Source of the DNA: Pleurobrachia bachei
Lineage: Eukaryota > Ctenophora > Tentaculata > Cydippida > Pleurobrachiidae
Direction of reading: 5' to 3'
DNA: 30,448 nt
NCBI GenBank assembly: GCA_000695325.1
Contig: AVPN01000531.1
Span: 16,474 to 46,921, forward strand
Below are positions 1 to 9,400 of the stretch, piece by piece. The notes under the pieces were generated by a model. That model searched no databases, was not told where the DNA came from, and saw nothing but the letters and a program-made list of their open reading frames with translations. The first letter of the stretch is position 1. Each line of letters begins with the position of its first letter. The translations under genes were made by a program, and so were the position numbers.

Positions 1-1196
1 CTGAGACATAATAAATCACATAATTGTGAATAATTAATGAACCGGGGGTGGTCGAGACCTGCGGGATGGTGCATTTGACTTTTTATAGAGTCCCTAAGCA
101 CATCAGAAGGTCAAATGTGAAATTCCGGACCCAACTTCCCACTACCGACCCTACTAATACGGGAACCCTTTTTAGTTTATTTCAAGCGTATATCTATAAA
201 CTAAAAGCTAATAACTGGCGTCAGAGATGTTAAAGCATAATATTATTATATTATCATAAAATCGTACTTTTAAAGCCGTCATACTTGTCATGTAACTCCC
301 ACGAATAAATTTATATTCGACATTATATCGACTAGACGCTGTGCTTTTATTTAAATAGTTTTAGCAATCTTACAAGTGAGCTAGAGCATCGTTTTAGAGA
401 TGGGCACATGTTGTAGATCTCACAATCTTGTAGCTCCACAAATGTCACCATTATATCTTATACTGCATGTAGATATAAGATGACATTTGCTAAGTGCTGT
501 ATATCTTCTATAGAGCTTTGACACATGCGCCTTGATGTTCGTCATCATGACCAATTTATATTATTATGCAGACAGATAGATTCATTTTGTGATAGCTGTT
601 GATATGTATGAAATTCTCAGGAGACTGTATTCTCAGGCGACTCTATTCTCAATCTAAAACCTGGGTTGAAAGGTTGGCAGTGTAGCATGTTGGGATAATT
701 GAAGCCATATGTGTTGAATATATCTACCTAGTATATATTCATTATTAAGATAAAGAGGTGAAGATAGTATATATTCATATTTTGTCTTCTACTCCGAAAT
801 TGCCACTCCTTATTCAATGTCCATGAGAAGTGTTAATTTACAATAGCTCAGTCTCTTGATCCCTTTCGTAATTGCAATCTTGAAGCTTATTAACCTCCAT
901 TCGTTCATAGAATCATTCGTCAAATGAATATATTATTCACTAGGTAATATATTTTACCATCATCTATGATGCAAGTGTTCCCTTGCCAATATACCCTCTG
1001 CCATATTGTCATTAACTCCCAGTTCCCACTGGCAACTGTATATAATGAGTGTGCCATTTGTCATTCAAGACATATTATACATCACTCAATCCTTTGTTTC
1101 CCACTTTATACTTCAAGCTGTACCCAAACGGCTCCTTTAATAAAATCCGACTTAATCTTCTTCTAAATTCAAATAATTGTTCAAAGGACCGTGGAT
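1..1196. other. Intergenic/5' flank, no gene recognised
   Basis: AT-rich sequence with no ORF that looks like a gene. It holds an imperfect hairpin at 440-488 and two copies of a TAGTATATATTCAT motif near 730-775. It is the upstream flank of the GPCR gene that starts at 1197; I see no convincing TATA box close to that start. Confidence 0.5.
440..488. repeat. Imperfect inverted repeat
   Basis: Left arm starts AAATGTCA and continues with TTATATCTTA; right arm is AGATATAAGATGACATTT. The arms pair with a short bulge and a loop around GCATGT. It may be a foldback element remnant; no coding role. Confidence 0.5.
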
Positions 1197-1341
1197 ATGG
1201 CAACCGCTGACTCGACGCTCAGTAACATCTCAACTCTGGAGTGTTTCAATGAAACGTTTACTGTTGGCAACATCTACGAACCACACGATTATTTTCACCA
1301 CCCAACAGATTTTATCTTGGCAGTTTTTCTGGTGTTTATAG
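1197..1341 (+). CDS. GPCR exon 1 (N-terminus, start of TM1)
   Basis: Starts ATGGCAACC and ends in phase 1 at a GTCAGT donor. Encodes an extracellular N-terminus with NIS and NET glycosylation sequons, then the hydrophobic stretch FILAVFLVFI that begins TM1. Confidence 0.75.
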
Positions 1342-4300
1342 GTCAGTATAATAGTGTAACTGTATCATATAATGCCGGCAGTTAAACTTTATTGAATACT
1401 ACGCGGAATTATAACAAATCTTTACATTGTGTTTCCAGGTATAGGAGGAGGAATAGGTAACATCTTCTCCATCATCCTCTTAATTTGTAATCAGAAGCTT
1501 GTTTCCTTGAAAGTCACTTGGATTCTCTTCATCAGTATGGCCGCAGTTGACAGCACTCAGGTAATAGAAACTCAAACTTGAATTATGTTCTAACCCTACT
1601 TTATATTTCCTGTGCGGGGTGCGAAGAAACAGGGTCGAGAATAGTTGTTTCCCTTTAAGATAAACAGTTTTGAAAATTTTTTATCGAATAACAAACTATT
1701 CACTAATATCCATTTCAGATCATACCAACTATCTTGTGTGGGGTTCTCCTGTTCAATGGTCGATCATCCGACTATACGGTGGCGCTCTGGGCGATACGAA
1801 ACCCACCTAAATAGTACTTACACAAAGGTAAGTAACGTGTTTACTATTGTCTGCTTTTTACTGCAATCAAAGGATTCGTGTACATCTTCCCCTTCAAATC
1901 GCGGTCAGTAAAACCATACATTTTCTTATTTTTCATCCTTTCGAAATCGTCAAACTTGGTTCATCAAGTACGAGCTCTGTTTTTTAATCGCTTGACACTA
2001 TTTCCGTATGAACAACTCATCTCTGTTTAGGTATTTATTGACATTTGAGAGAACAGTGTTTGGAATTCTGCTCTGTTTCGTTCTCAATATTGCCCTGGAA
2101 TCGCTTCTCTTCTCAAAACTATATCTGAAAATGATACTCGGCACATGTCCATGTATACTACGTCGTATTTGATAAGTTCCTGATTTCTGTAAGACCTACC
2201 TATAATGCTAAATTTCCTGACAGCCTAAGGCTAAATGTCGTGAATGCCTTAGCTAAGGCCTAAGGCTAAGCCAATTTTTTACTTATGCATTATTTGGCAT
2301 GACAATTCTTTCTATCAGGAATTCTAAAAGTGACCGTTAATCCGAAAAGCCCATTTCTATTCTCCTACATTTGGATCAGACTGCTTCTCTCACTCATCCC
2401 TTTCTGCATAACAATCTTCGGAAACATCCTGCTTGGTAGGTTACAGAATAATGCTCAGTTTTTGTTTTGCTTGACCCTCTCTCGGTCTCGACTCTCGTCA
2501 CGCCCAAAATTTAGTGGGATATAATGACATAAAAGCTAAGTTCAATATCGTAAGCAGGAGTAGCAGTGATCAAAGCAAGATCAAATTTACTAAAGACGGA
2601 CCAGAATAACCGATACGAAGTAGACGAGACGGGAAAGAGAACATTTCTAACCGCATTCCTTATTGTCGTATCAAACATTCTCGGTTATTCCTTACAAAAT
2701 GGGGTACTGGTAAGTTCTGGTGATCGAAAGAAATTTTTGTAATTGGCCTTCTGTCGATAATCCGTCAAGGAAGTTTATCTTCGATCGACGTATGTGTTTT
2801 TTTCAGTTCTGCTACTTGATACGTTACCCTGATGCACCAGCTAATGTGACCAGATTCCCCGCTTACGAGCGATTGATAGCAGGTAAACACCATTTCAGAC
2901 TTTCTCACATTGTTTCATCATGTTACTGTCAGGCAAATGCTCTGACCAAAGTTCTCACACGCTCCGAGAGAAATGAGAATAGGGTCACGCCAATGCTCTG
3001 ACAGTCATATAACTTCACCTAACCGTTTATATTTCCACCAGATTTGTTGCTGCCAGCCCTCAATGCAGCAGCTAATTCCTCCATCTACATCTTCCACTAT
3101 CTACCAACGTTACAGCGTGCCAAGATGGCCAAACAAGCAAAGGTAAGTGTACCAGCTCTTGAATTGTGTAACAGTTAACATGGACAAAGTGTCAGCTGCG
3201 GTTCTGGTGGGATTTCTGAAGCTGCTATTTTACGTGTGACTATATAATTGCATACCTCCATTTCCCTAGATGACTGAACTGCTGGCCCTCCGTCGTGATA
3301 CCACCTCAACTTCTCACAGAAGAAGCAGTAACCCACCCTACCGTGTGAGATTCAGGTGTGTTTCACAGAAGGATCAGTGAGCTATAAATATACAGAGAGC
3401 TAACAATATGTAGCCAACCAATCCCTAATTTACTTATCCTATAGTATTTTTATAAGACCAACTTTTGTTAACTATTAAACTATACCATGACCATATCATT
3501 CATACCTAACAGAGAGGACGCCGCGACGACCACCACGTACAGTAGAACGAGTGCGTGCAATGATTCAGATTCGGAAACAGGAGGGGTTGGGTACTATCCT
3601 TCACAGCGGAAAGCGTCTCTGCAGCAGATTGGTGGAAAGTTCCATCGGAAACTCTCACAGGTACTGGGGGGGGGGGGCCAACGGGATTTATCATGAATGT
3701 GTTTCCATTCATTGCACAAATGATAACTCTGCTTTTTACTGCAATCAAAGGATTCGTGTACATCTTCCCCTTCAAATCGCGGTCAGTAAAACCATACATT
3801 TTCTTATTTTTCATCCTTTCGAAATCGTCAAACTTGGTTCATCGAGTACGAGCTCTGTTTTTAATCACTTGACACTATTTCCGTATGAACAACTCATCTC
3901 TGTTTAGGTATTTATTGACATTTGAGAGAACAGTGTTTGGAATTCTGCTCTGTTTCGTTCTCAATATTGCCCTGGAATCGCTTCTCTTCTCAAAACTATA
4001 TGACTTTTACTATGAGCCGTGTACAGGTACATATGATGCAGCATAAACTATGGTTTCTTATTTCTGTATAATGCTAAATTCCTGACAGCCTAAGGCTAAA
4101 TGTCGTGAATGCCTTAGCTAAGGCCTAAGGCTAAGCCAATTTTTTACTTATGCATTATTTGGCATGACAATTCTTTCTATCAGGAATTCTAAAAGTGACC
4201 GTAAACCCGAAAAGCCCATTTCTATTCTCCTACATTTGGATCAGACTCCTTCTCTCACTCATCCCTTTCTGCATAACGATCTTCGGAAACATCTTGCTTG

Positions 4301-5784
4301 GTAGGTTATAAAGGTCCTAGAATAATAATTAATCAAACAAACCAATTTTTGATTTCTCGTCGCGCCCAAAATTTGGTGGGATATGACATAAAAAGCTAAG
4401 TCCAACATTATAAGCAGGAGTAGCAGTGATAAAAGCAAGATCCAATTTACTAAAGACGGACCAGAATAACCGATACGAAATAGACGAGACGGGAAAGAGG
4501 ACATTTCTAACCGCATTCCTTATTGTCGTATCAAACATCCTCGGATATTCCTTACAAAATGGGGTACTGGTAAGTTCTGGTGATCGAAAAACATTTTTGT
4601 AATTGGCCTTCTGTCGATAATCCGTCAAGGAAATTTATCTTCGATCGACGTATGTGTTTTTTCAGTTCTGCTACTTGATACGATACCCTGATTCACCAGC
4701 TAATGTGACGAGATTCCCGGCTTACGAGCGATTGATAGCAGGTAAACACCATTTCAGACTTTCTCACATTGTTTCATCATGTTACTGTCAGGCAAATGCT
4801 CTGACAGTCATATAACTTCACCTAACCGTTTATTTCCATCAGATTTGTTGCTACCAGCCCTCAATGCAGCAGCCAATTCCTCCATCTACATCTTCCACTA
4901 TCTACCTACCTTACAGCGTGCCAAGATGGCCAAACAAGCAAAGGTAATTGTAACTTGTAGCAGCTTGTAACAGTTTTAAAGTGTCCTTGATGTGTGTTAC
5001 ACGGTGTCAGGCGTCTCAATAATTTCTGAGGTTTATGGTTATTGAACTATGTAATATGTATATGTATATGTATTTGTTTGCTTAGCAGCTTTCTGGTCTG
5101 AAGCCCCTCTTTTATAATATGTCGTGTGACAATAATTTCACACCTCCATCTCCAGATGACTGAACTGTTGGCCCTCCGACGTGATACGACATCAACTTCT
5201 CACAGAAGAAGCAGTAACCCTCCTTACCGTGTTCGATTCAGGTATGTTAGGATCAGTGAACTACAATACAGCTGCCATATGGAGCTAGGATATCTAGCCG
5301 ACCAATACCCCTTTTGTATCCTAGAAAGTATTTTTAAAAGACCATCTTTTGATATTAATGACCATCACATTCACCTCCAAAAGAGAGGACGCTGCGACGA
5401 CGACCACCACGTACAGTAGAACGAGTGCGTGTAATGATTCAGATTCGGAAACAGGAGGGGTTGGGTACTATCCTTCAAAGCGGAAAGCGTCTTTGAAGCA
5501 GATTGGTGGAAAGTTTCATCGGAAACTCTCACAGGTACTGGGAATATACGTCAATGACCTGATCTAGAACTGATCTCGGGCCCTGTTTTTCAACTCTCCC
5601 TGAGTCGCTTTGTTTAGACCTTGTGTACAATTTAAGATCAAAGGTCCAATAAATCATCCTCTCGTTTCAGGCGCTATCTGAGGAGGGCTCAGGGGTGTTT
5701 GAGGAGGGAGAATCAGACAGGATCAGACTCAGGATATCTCTTCTACCGGCAGACGAGGGACCAGAGAAGATCAGTGCTGTGTAG
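1197..5784 (+). CDS. Rhodopsin-like GPCR gene, multi-exon, with internal tandem duplication of exons 3-10
   Basis: Joined exons give a seven-transmembrane receptor. Exon 1 (1197-1341) encodes an N-terminus with an N-glycosylation site (NIS) and the start of TM1. Exon 2 has the TM1 GxGNIFS motif and TM2. Exon 3 ends in TM3 with VYIFPFKSR in the place of DRY. Exon 4 holds TM4 and a Cys in ECL2. Exons 5 to 8 hold TM5, TM6, ECL3 and TM7 (NSSIY instead of NPxxY). Exons 9-11 form a Ser/Thr-rich cytoplasmic tail ending at TAG 5782-5784. All splice phases agree. Exons 3-10 occur as copy A (1719-3660) and copy B (3684-5534). Copy A has two broken exons and copy B lacks the start of exon 3, so as written neither copy gives a full receptor. 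The ATG at 1197 is the first in frame. Ligand unknown. The family call rests on topology and motif position. Confidence 0.8.
1439..1560 (+). CDS. GPCR exon 2 (TM1-TM2)
   Basis: Acceptor TTTCCAG and donor GTAATA. Encodes GIGGGIGNIFSIILLIC, which carries the TM1 GN motif of class A receptors, then ICL1 and TM2 ending MAAVDSTQ, where AAVDS takes the place of the usual LAxAD. Confidence 0.85.
1719..1903 (+). pseudogene. GPCR exon 3, copy A (TM3), interrupted by a non-reversed complement block
   Basis: The exon opens IIPTILCGVLLF and ends AIKGFVYIFPFKSR at a GTCAGT donor. Its length of 185 keeps the phase expected by exon 4. Bases 1806-1849 are the exact complement, not reversed, of 3684-3727 in copy B. 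This block brings an in-frame TAG at 1811-1813 and removes the middle of TM3. The block probably starts at 1799, because the complement of 1799-1805 also restores an open frame. Without the block the exon would be intact. Confidence 0.7.
2031..2149 (+). pseudogene. GPCR exon 4, copy A (TM4-ECL2), 3' part and donor replaced
   Basis: Identical to copy B over the TM4 part (ERTVFGILLCFVLNIALESL), then from 2125 to 2174 it becomes the exact non-reversed complement of 4002-4051. The copy B donor GT is therefore lost and the ECL2 Cys is missing. The end given is the position aligned with the copy B donor. Confidence 0.7.
2319..3660 (+). CDS. GPCR exons 5-10, copy A (TM5, TM6, ECL3, TM7, tail)
   Basis: Exons: 5 at 2319-2435 (TM5, FSYIWIRLLLSLIPFC), 6 at 2567-2709 (ICL3 and TM6), 7 at 2807-2882 (ECL3 with a PANVT sequon), 8 at 3042-3142 (TM7, LNAAANSSIYIFHY), 9 at 3270-3355 (basic start of the tail) and 10 at 3513-3660 (acidic, Ser/Thr-rich tail with a run of Thr). 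All boundaries have GT-AG sites and compatible phases. Exon 6 uses the inner AG at 2565-2566. The copy stops just after exon 10 at a poly-G run (about 3666-3677), where copy B starts, so there is no copy A exon 11. Confidence 0.75.
3684..3781 (+). CDS. GPCR exon 3, copy B (partial, TM3)
   Basis: Gives GFIMNVFPFIAQMITLLF, then AIKGFVYIFPFKSR, a good TM3 and start of ICL2, with donor GTCAGT. The 5' part of the exon is missing because the duplication junction lies just upstream, next to the poly-G run. No acceptor precedes it, so the exon could not be spliced in normally. Confidence 0.7.
3908..5534 (+). CDS. GPCR exons 4-10, copy B (intact)
   Basis: Exons: 4 at 3908-4026 (TM4 and ECL2, ending YDFYYEPCT), 5 at 4184-4300 (TM5), 6 at 4427-4569 (TM6), 7 at 4666-4741 (ECL3), 8 at 4843-4943 (TM7), 9 at 5156-5241 and 10 at 5384-5534 (tail). 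All are open and in phase and close to copy A; exon 10 has one more Thr codon. Introns have diverged by substitution and indels much more than exons, as expected for a true old duplication under constraint. Confidence 0.8.
5671..5784 (+). CDS. GPCR exon 11 (C-terminal tail and stop)
   Basis: Acceptor CTCGTTTCAG, phase 0. Encodes an acidic cytoplasmic tail (ALSEEGSGVFEEGESD...) ending EKISAV before TAG. Only one copy exists, downstream of copy B. A likely polyadenylation signal AATAAA lies at about 6100. Confidence 0.75.
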   Translation, partial: ALSEEGSGVFEEGESDRIRLRISLLPADEGPEKISAV

Positions 5785-5879
5785 ACAAGTAAACAACCAA
5801 TCAGAACTCGTTATTTAGGTCACGTGACTGGTATATCAGCCAATCAGGGACCAGTATTTCCTGATTCGGTCGGTTCCTG
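5785..5879. mobile_element. MITE copy with 3' TIR only
   Basis: Matches the element at 10936-11044, ending ATTCGGTCGGTTCCTG, but lacks the left terminal repeat. It starts directly after the GPCR stop codon, so it lies in the 3' UTR. Confidence 0.6.
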
Positions 5880-6354
5880 ATTGCTAGATATGGTATATTC
5901 AATCTTTATTCTACCGGGCAGAATTGATGAAATTTAGGATAGTTGTACCTTACGTCCTTACGAAACCCTAAACCCAGTTCTTTATAAACGATGATTACTG
6001 AGGTTCCGATGGACTAATTTCTGATCCATGATGGTTGATGTGCCCTGTTCCGTTTCAGAAACATTTGTCTAGAACGAAAAGTGTTATTTTTGGAGGAGGA
6101 TAATAAATTATATATGGTATTACAATAGGAAATTGTTAAAAATATAACTGTTTTATTTTGCTCGCCGAATTGCGATTGTCATGCTTTTCGTTTATACAAA
6201 ATCGCGGTCAATCTTCCAACCAGTATCTCCAACCTCTAAAAAGCTACCCGTAAACCTAAGAGTAATTGCTAGGGATACCTTTCTCCATTCCAAGTCTACC
6301 TATAAATCAATGTAAATCATTAATGTAAATGTCTTTCTCATAAAATATATTGAC
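5880..6354. other. Convergent intergenic region
   Basis: Lies between the GPCR 3' end (+) and the DNMT1 stop (-). AT-rich, with a likely AATAAA signal for the GPCR at about 6100. No gene seen. Confidence 0.5.
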
Positions 6355-6423
6355 CTACTTGATACACTTCAGGATTTCTTCTCCAATGGCCTTGGCAAGG
6401 GGTGGGGGCACAGCGTTACCAAC
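6355..6423 (-). CDS. DNMT1: DNMT1 last exon (motif X, stop)
   Basis: Reads [19 protein letters not shown] then CIK and TAG, following a TTCTGTTCAG acceptor. It holds motif X, part of the AdoMet-binding pocket. It joins in phase 0 to the exon ending DKHRQ. The protein stops soon after motif X, with a shorter tail than vertebrate DNMT1. Confidence 0.95.
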   Translation of the reverse strand, partial: VGNAVPPPLAKAIGEEILKCIK

Positions 6424-9400
6424 CTGAACAGAAGTACATTGTGTTGCTTCGTGGTTTAGTATTGAGAGTGTCTCTCTCTCTCTCTTAGTGTTTCAATTAT
6501 AGTATGTACAACCCCCTTTACATTTTTGAATTTGGTAACGAAATTACCTCACACTCATGACGCTTCGCAACCTTCGTGGGAGGTTACTTCGTTACCAAGT
6601 TACTTTGTTGAGTTACTCAACAAAAGATACCAGTAGTATCCCCAGTGCGAACTTGTGATAAAACTGCAACGAGTTTAATTTTTAGAGGCAAATCCTGCAA
6701 TTTGACGATTTGTGGCCGGAGGCCACAGTGCGACCGAAGGTGCCGCGAAGCGGCACCTGAGGGAGCATTATCGCGTTGACGCGACCGGAGGTGCCGCGAA
6801 GCGGCGCCGTAGGGAGCATGTTTTTCATAGGGCAGGGGGTCTGGGGGCCGGCTGAGGCCCCCAGTGGGGGTCCAGGGAGGTCACCAATTGCAGTAAATTA
6901 TGGTAGTAAAATATTTTACCCAAATCCCACTCGAATAATAAAGTTGCTATAGCTCTGCCTGGTGTTAATTGTTAAAGGAACATAGCCTTCCTTCAACGCC
7001 TTCTTATATATTATGCTAGTTCTCTATAGGAGTATCTGCATATTCCTATTTCCTACCCCTAGCACTAGAACCTGTCAAATTAGATATATCCCAGACATTT
7101 AGTTGTTAGTGTAAGGGTACGTAAAGGACGAGGCTTTATAAAAGTTTTCTTGAAATAGTTCGATACTAAGTACCAAATTTAGAGTTACATTGCTAGTAAA
7201 CTGTATGCATGGGTAAAGTTGGATTTTTTTAATTTGTCACCCCCAAAAACATGGGAAATTTGTCAATTTTGAGCCACCCACAAACGTTCCACGCACGAGA
7301 AGGGGGGAGAGAGGGAAATAAAAACAGGGGAAGTCATTAAATATGGAATTATGGAACGTCCATTTTACGAGAGTTTACCTGTCTGTGTTTATCCAGAACA
7401 TTCCCGTAGAAAGTGTGGGAGTCAGGGAAACCTTGGGAGCGGGCACACTCCCTCACACTGACCAAACGGTGCTGCTCCGGATGTAGCACACGACCTGAGA
7501 GTTTTTTGGGAGTTAGAGGATGCACGACGAGGTCGGGTTGGGGTAGAAGTCGAAATTGAGGATCTGTCTCCAGGATCTGGAGAGGGGAAGTAGAACATTG
7601 AAATGTTATGTAAAAGCATGATATCACCACGGCATTGGACTCTTTTGGCAGAGAAAGTACCCAGATACTTCGGGGATCATGTACAACACGAACATGATAC
7701 CGAGGGGGGCACATGTTATATGTACCTTGTTTCCGGGATCACTAACATGTTAGTAGCATGTTAGTAACATGTTAGTAACATTGTTACCTTGTTTTCCCAT
7801 TGGTTCAGGGTTGGTGATGGTAGTGGAAAAGAATCCATCCCAAAAGGCCCGACCATAAAGGCCCGCCCAGTGATTGTGTCTGTTACCCGTGTGGGGCAGG
7901 CACCACGGGATCAGGGTGTTGTTTTGTTTGTCAGATGGATCACAACTCCTACCCTCTGCACAACTACACACACCACGCAGTGGACCTGAAATATGGGATC
8001 AGTTATAAATTGGAATCCTGACATCAGGGATCTGATGGCTCGTGTCCATCCCCTATGCTAACAATTGCCTCCCTCTGCACAACTACACACACCTCTCAGT
8101 GGACCTGTGAAATTACAGAGTATGTATAAATTGTCAGGTCAATGCTCTGGTCACAGTTGAAATAAATGAGAGTGAGTCAGGTCAATGCTCTGACAGAGTA
8201 TCTAAACCACTTGCCCGAGTTCTTAAAATTAAACTATTAAACAGTAAATATCCAAACTTCCCCTAAAATCACTTTCCGGATAGGACCCCCGGCATGATAC
8301 AAAATGCTGCTAGCTGTGATCTTCCTACCATTTTTGCGGTCATCATGCGTGTAGATAAGTTTGGGTGCTAGAGAGAGAGAGAGAGAGAGAGAGCGAGAGC
8401 GAGAGAGAGAAACAGAAAGAGAGAAGGACATAAAAAGAGGGGCAGAGATAGCAAACATCGTTCGTACATTTATCGTTTACCTGTCTGTGTTTATCCAGAA
8501 CATTCCCGTAGAAAGTGTGGGAGTCAGGGAAACCTTGGGAGCGGGCACACTCCCTCACACTGACCAAACGGTGCTGCTCCGGATGTAGCACACGACCTGA
8601 GAGTTTTTTGGGAGTTAGAGGATGCACGACGAGGTCGGGTTGGGGTAGAAGTCGAAATTGAGGATCTGTCTCCAGGATCTGGAGAGGGGAAGTAGAACAT
8701 TGAAATGTTATGTAAAAGCATGATATCACCACGGCATTGGACTCTTTTGGCAGAGAAAGTACCCAGATACTTCGGGGATCATGTACAACACGAACATGAT
8801 ACCGAGGGGGGCACATGTTATATGTACCTTGTTTCCGGGATCACTAACATGTTAGTAGCATGTTAGTAACATGTTAGTAACATTGTTACCTTGTTTTCCC
8901 ATTGGTTCAGGGTTGGTGATGGTAGTGGAAAAGAATCCATCCCAAAAGGCCCGACCATAAAGGCCCGCCCAGTGATTGTGTCTGTTACCCGTGTGGGGCA
9001 GGCACCACGGGATCAGGGTGTTGTTTTGTTTGTCAGATGGATCACAACTCCTACCCTCTGCACAACTACACACACCACGCAGTGGACCTGAAATATGGGA
9101 TCAGTTATAAATTGGAATCCTGACATCAGGGATCTGATGGCTCGTGTCCATCCCCTATGCTAACAATTGCCTCCCTCTGCACAACTACACACACCTCTCA
9201 GTGGACCTGTGAAATTACAGAGTATGTATAAATTGTCAGGTCAATGCTCTGGTCACAGTTGAAATAAATGAGAGTGAGTCAGGTCAATGCTCTGACAGAG
9301 TATCTAAACCACTTGCCCGAGTTCTTAAAATTAAACTATTAAACAGTAAATATCCAAACTTCCCCTAAAATCACTTTCCGGATAGGACCCCCGGCATGAT

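Noticed and set aside
3551-3907. 118-codon + frame across the GPCR duplication junction
   Set aside because: It is in the wrong frame for both exon 10 and exon 3 and crosses the poly-G junction and an intron.
8343-8816. 157-codon minus-strand open frame
   Set aside because: A DNMT1 exon (8481-8596) extended by intron and microsatellite sequence on both sides.
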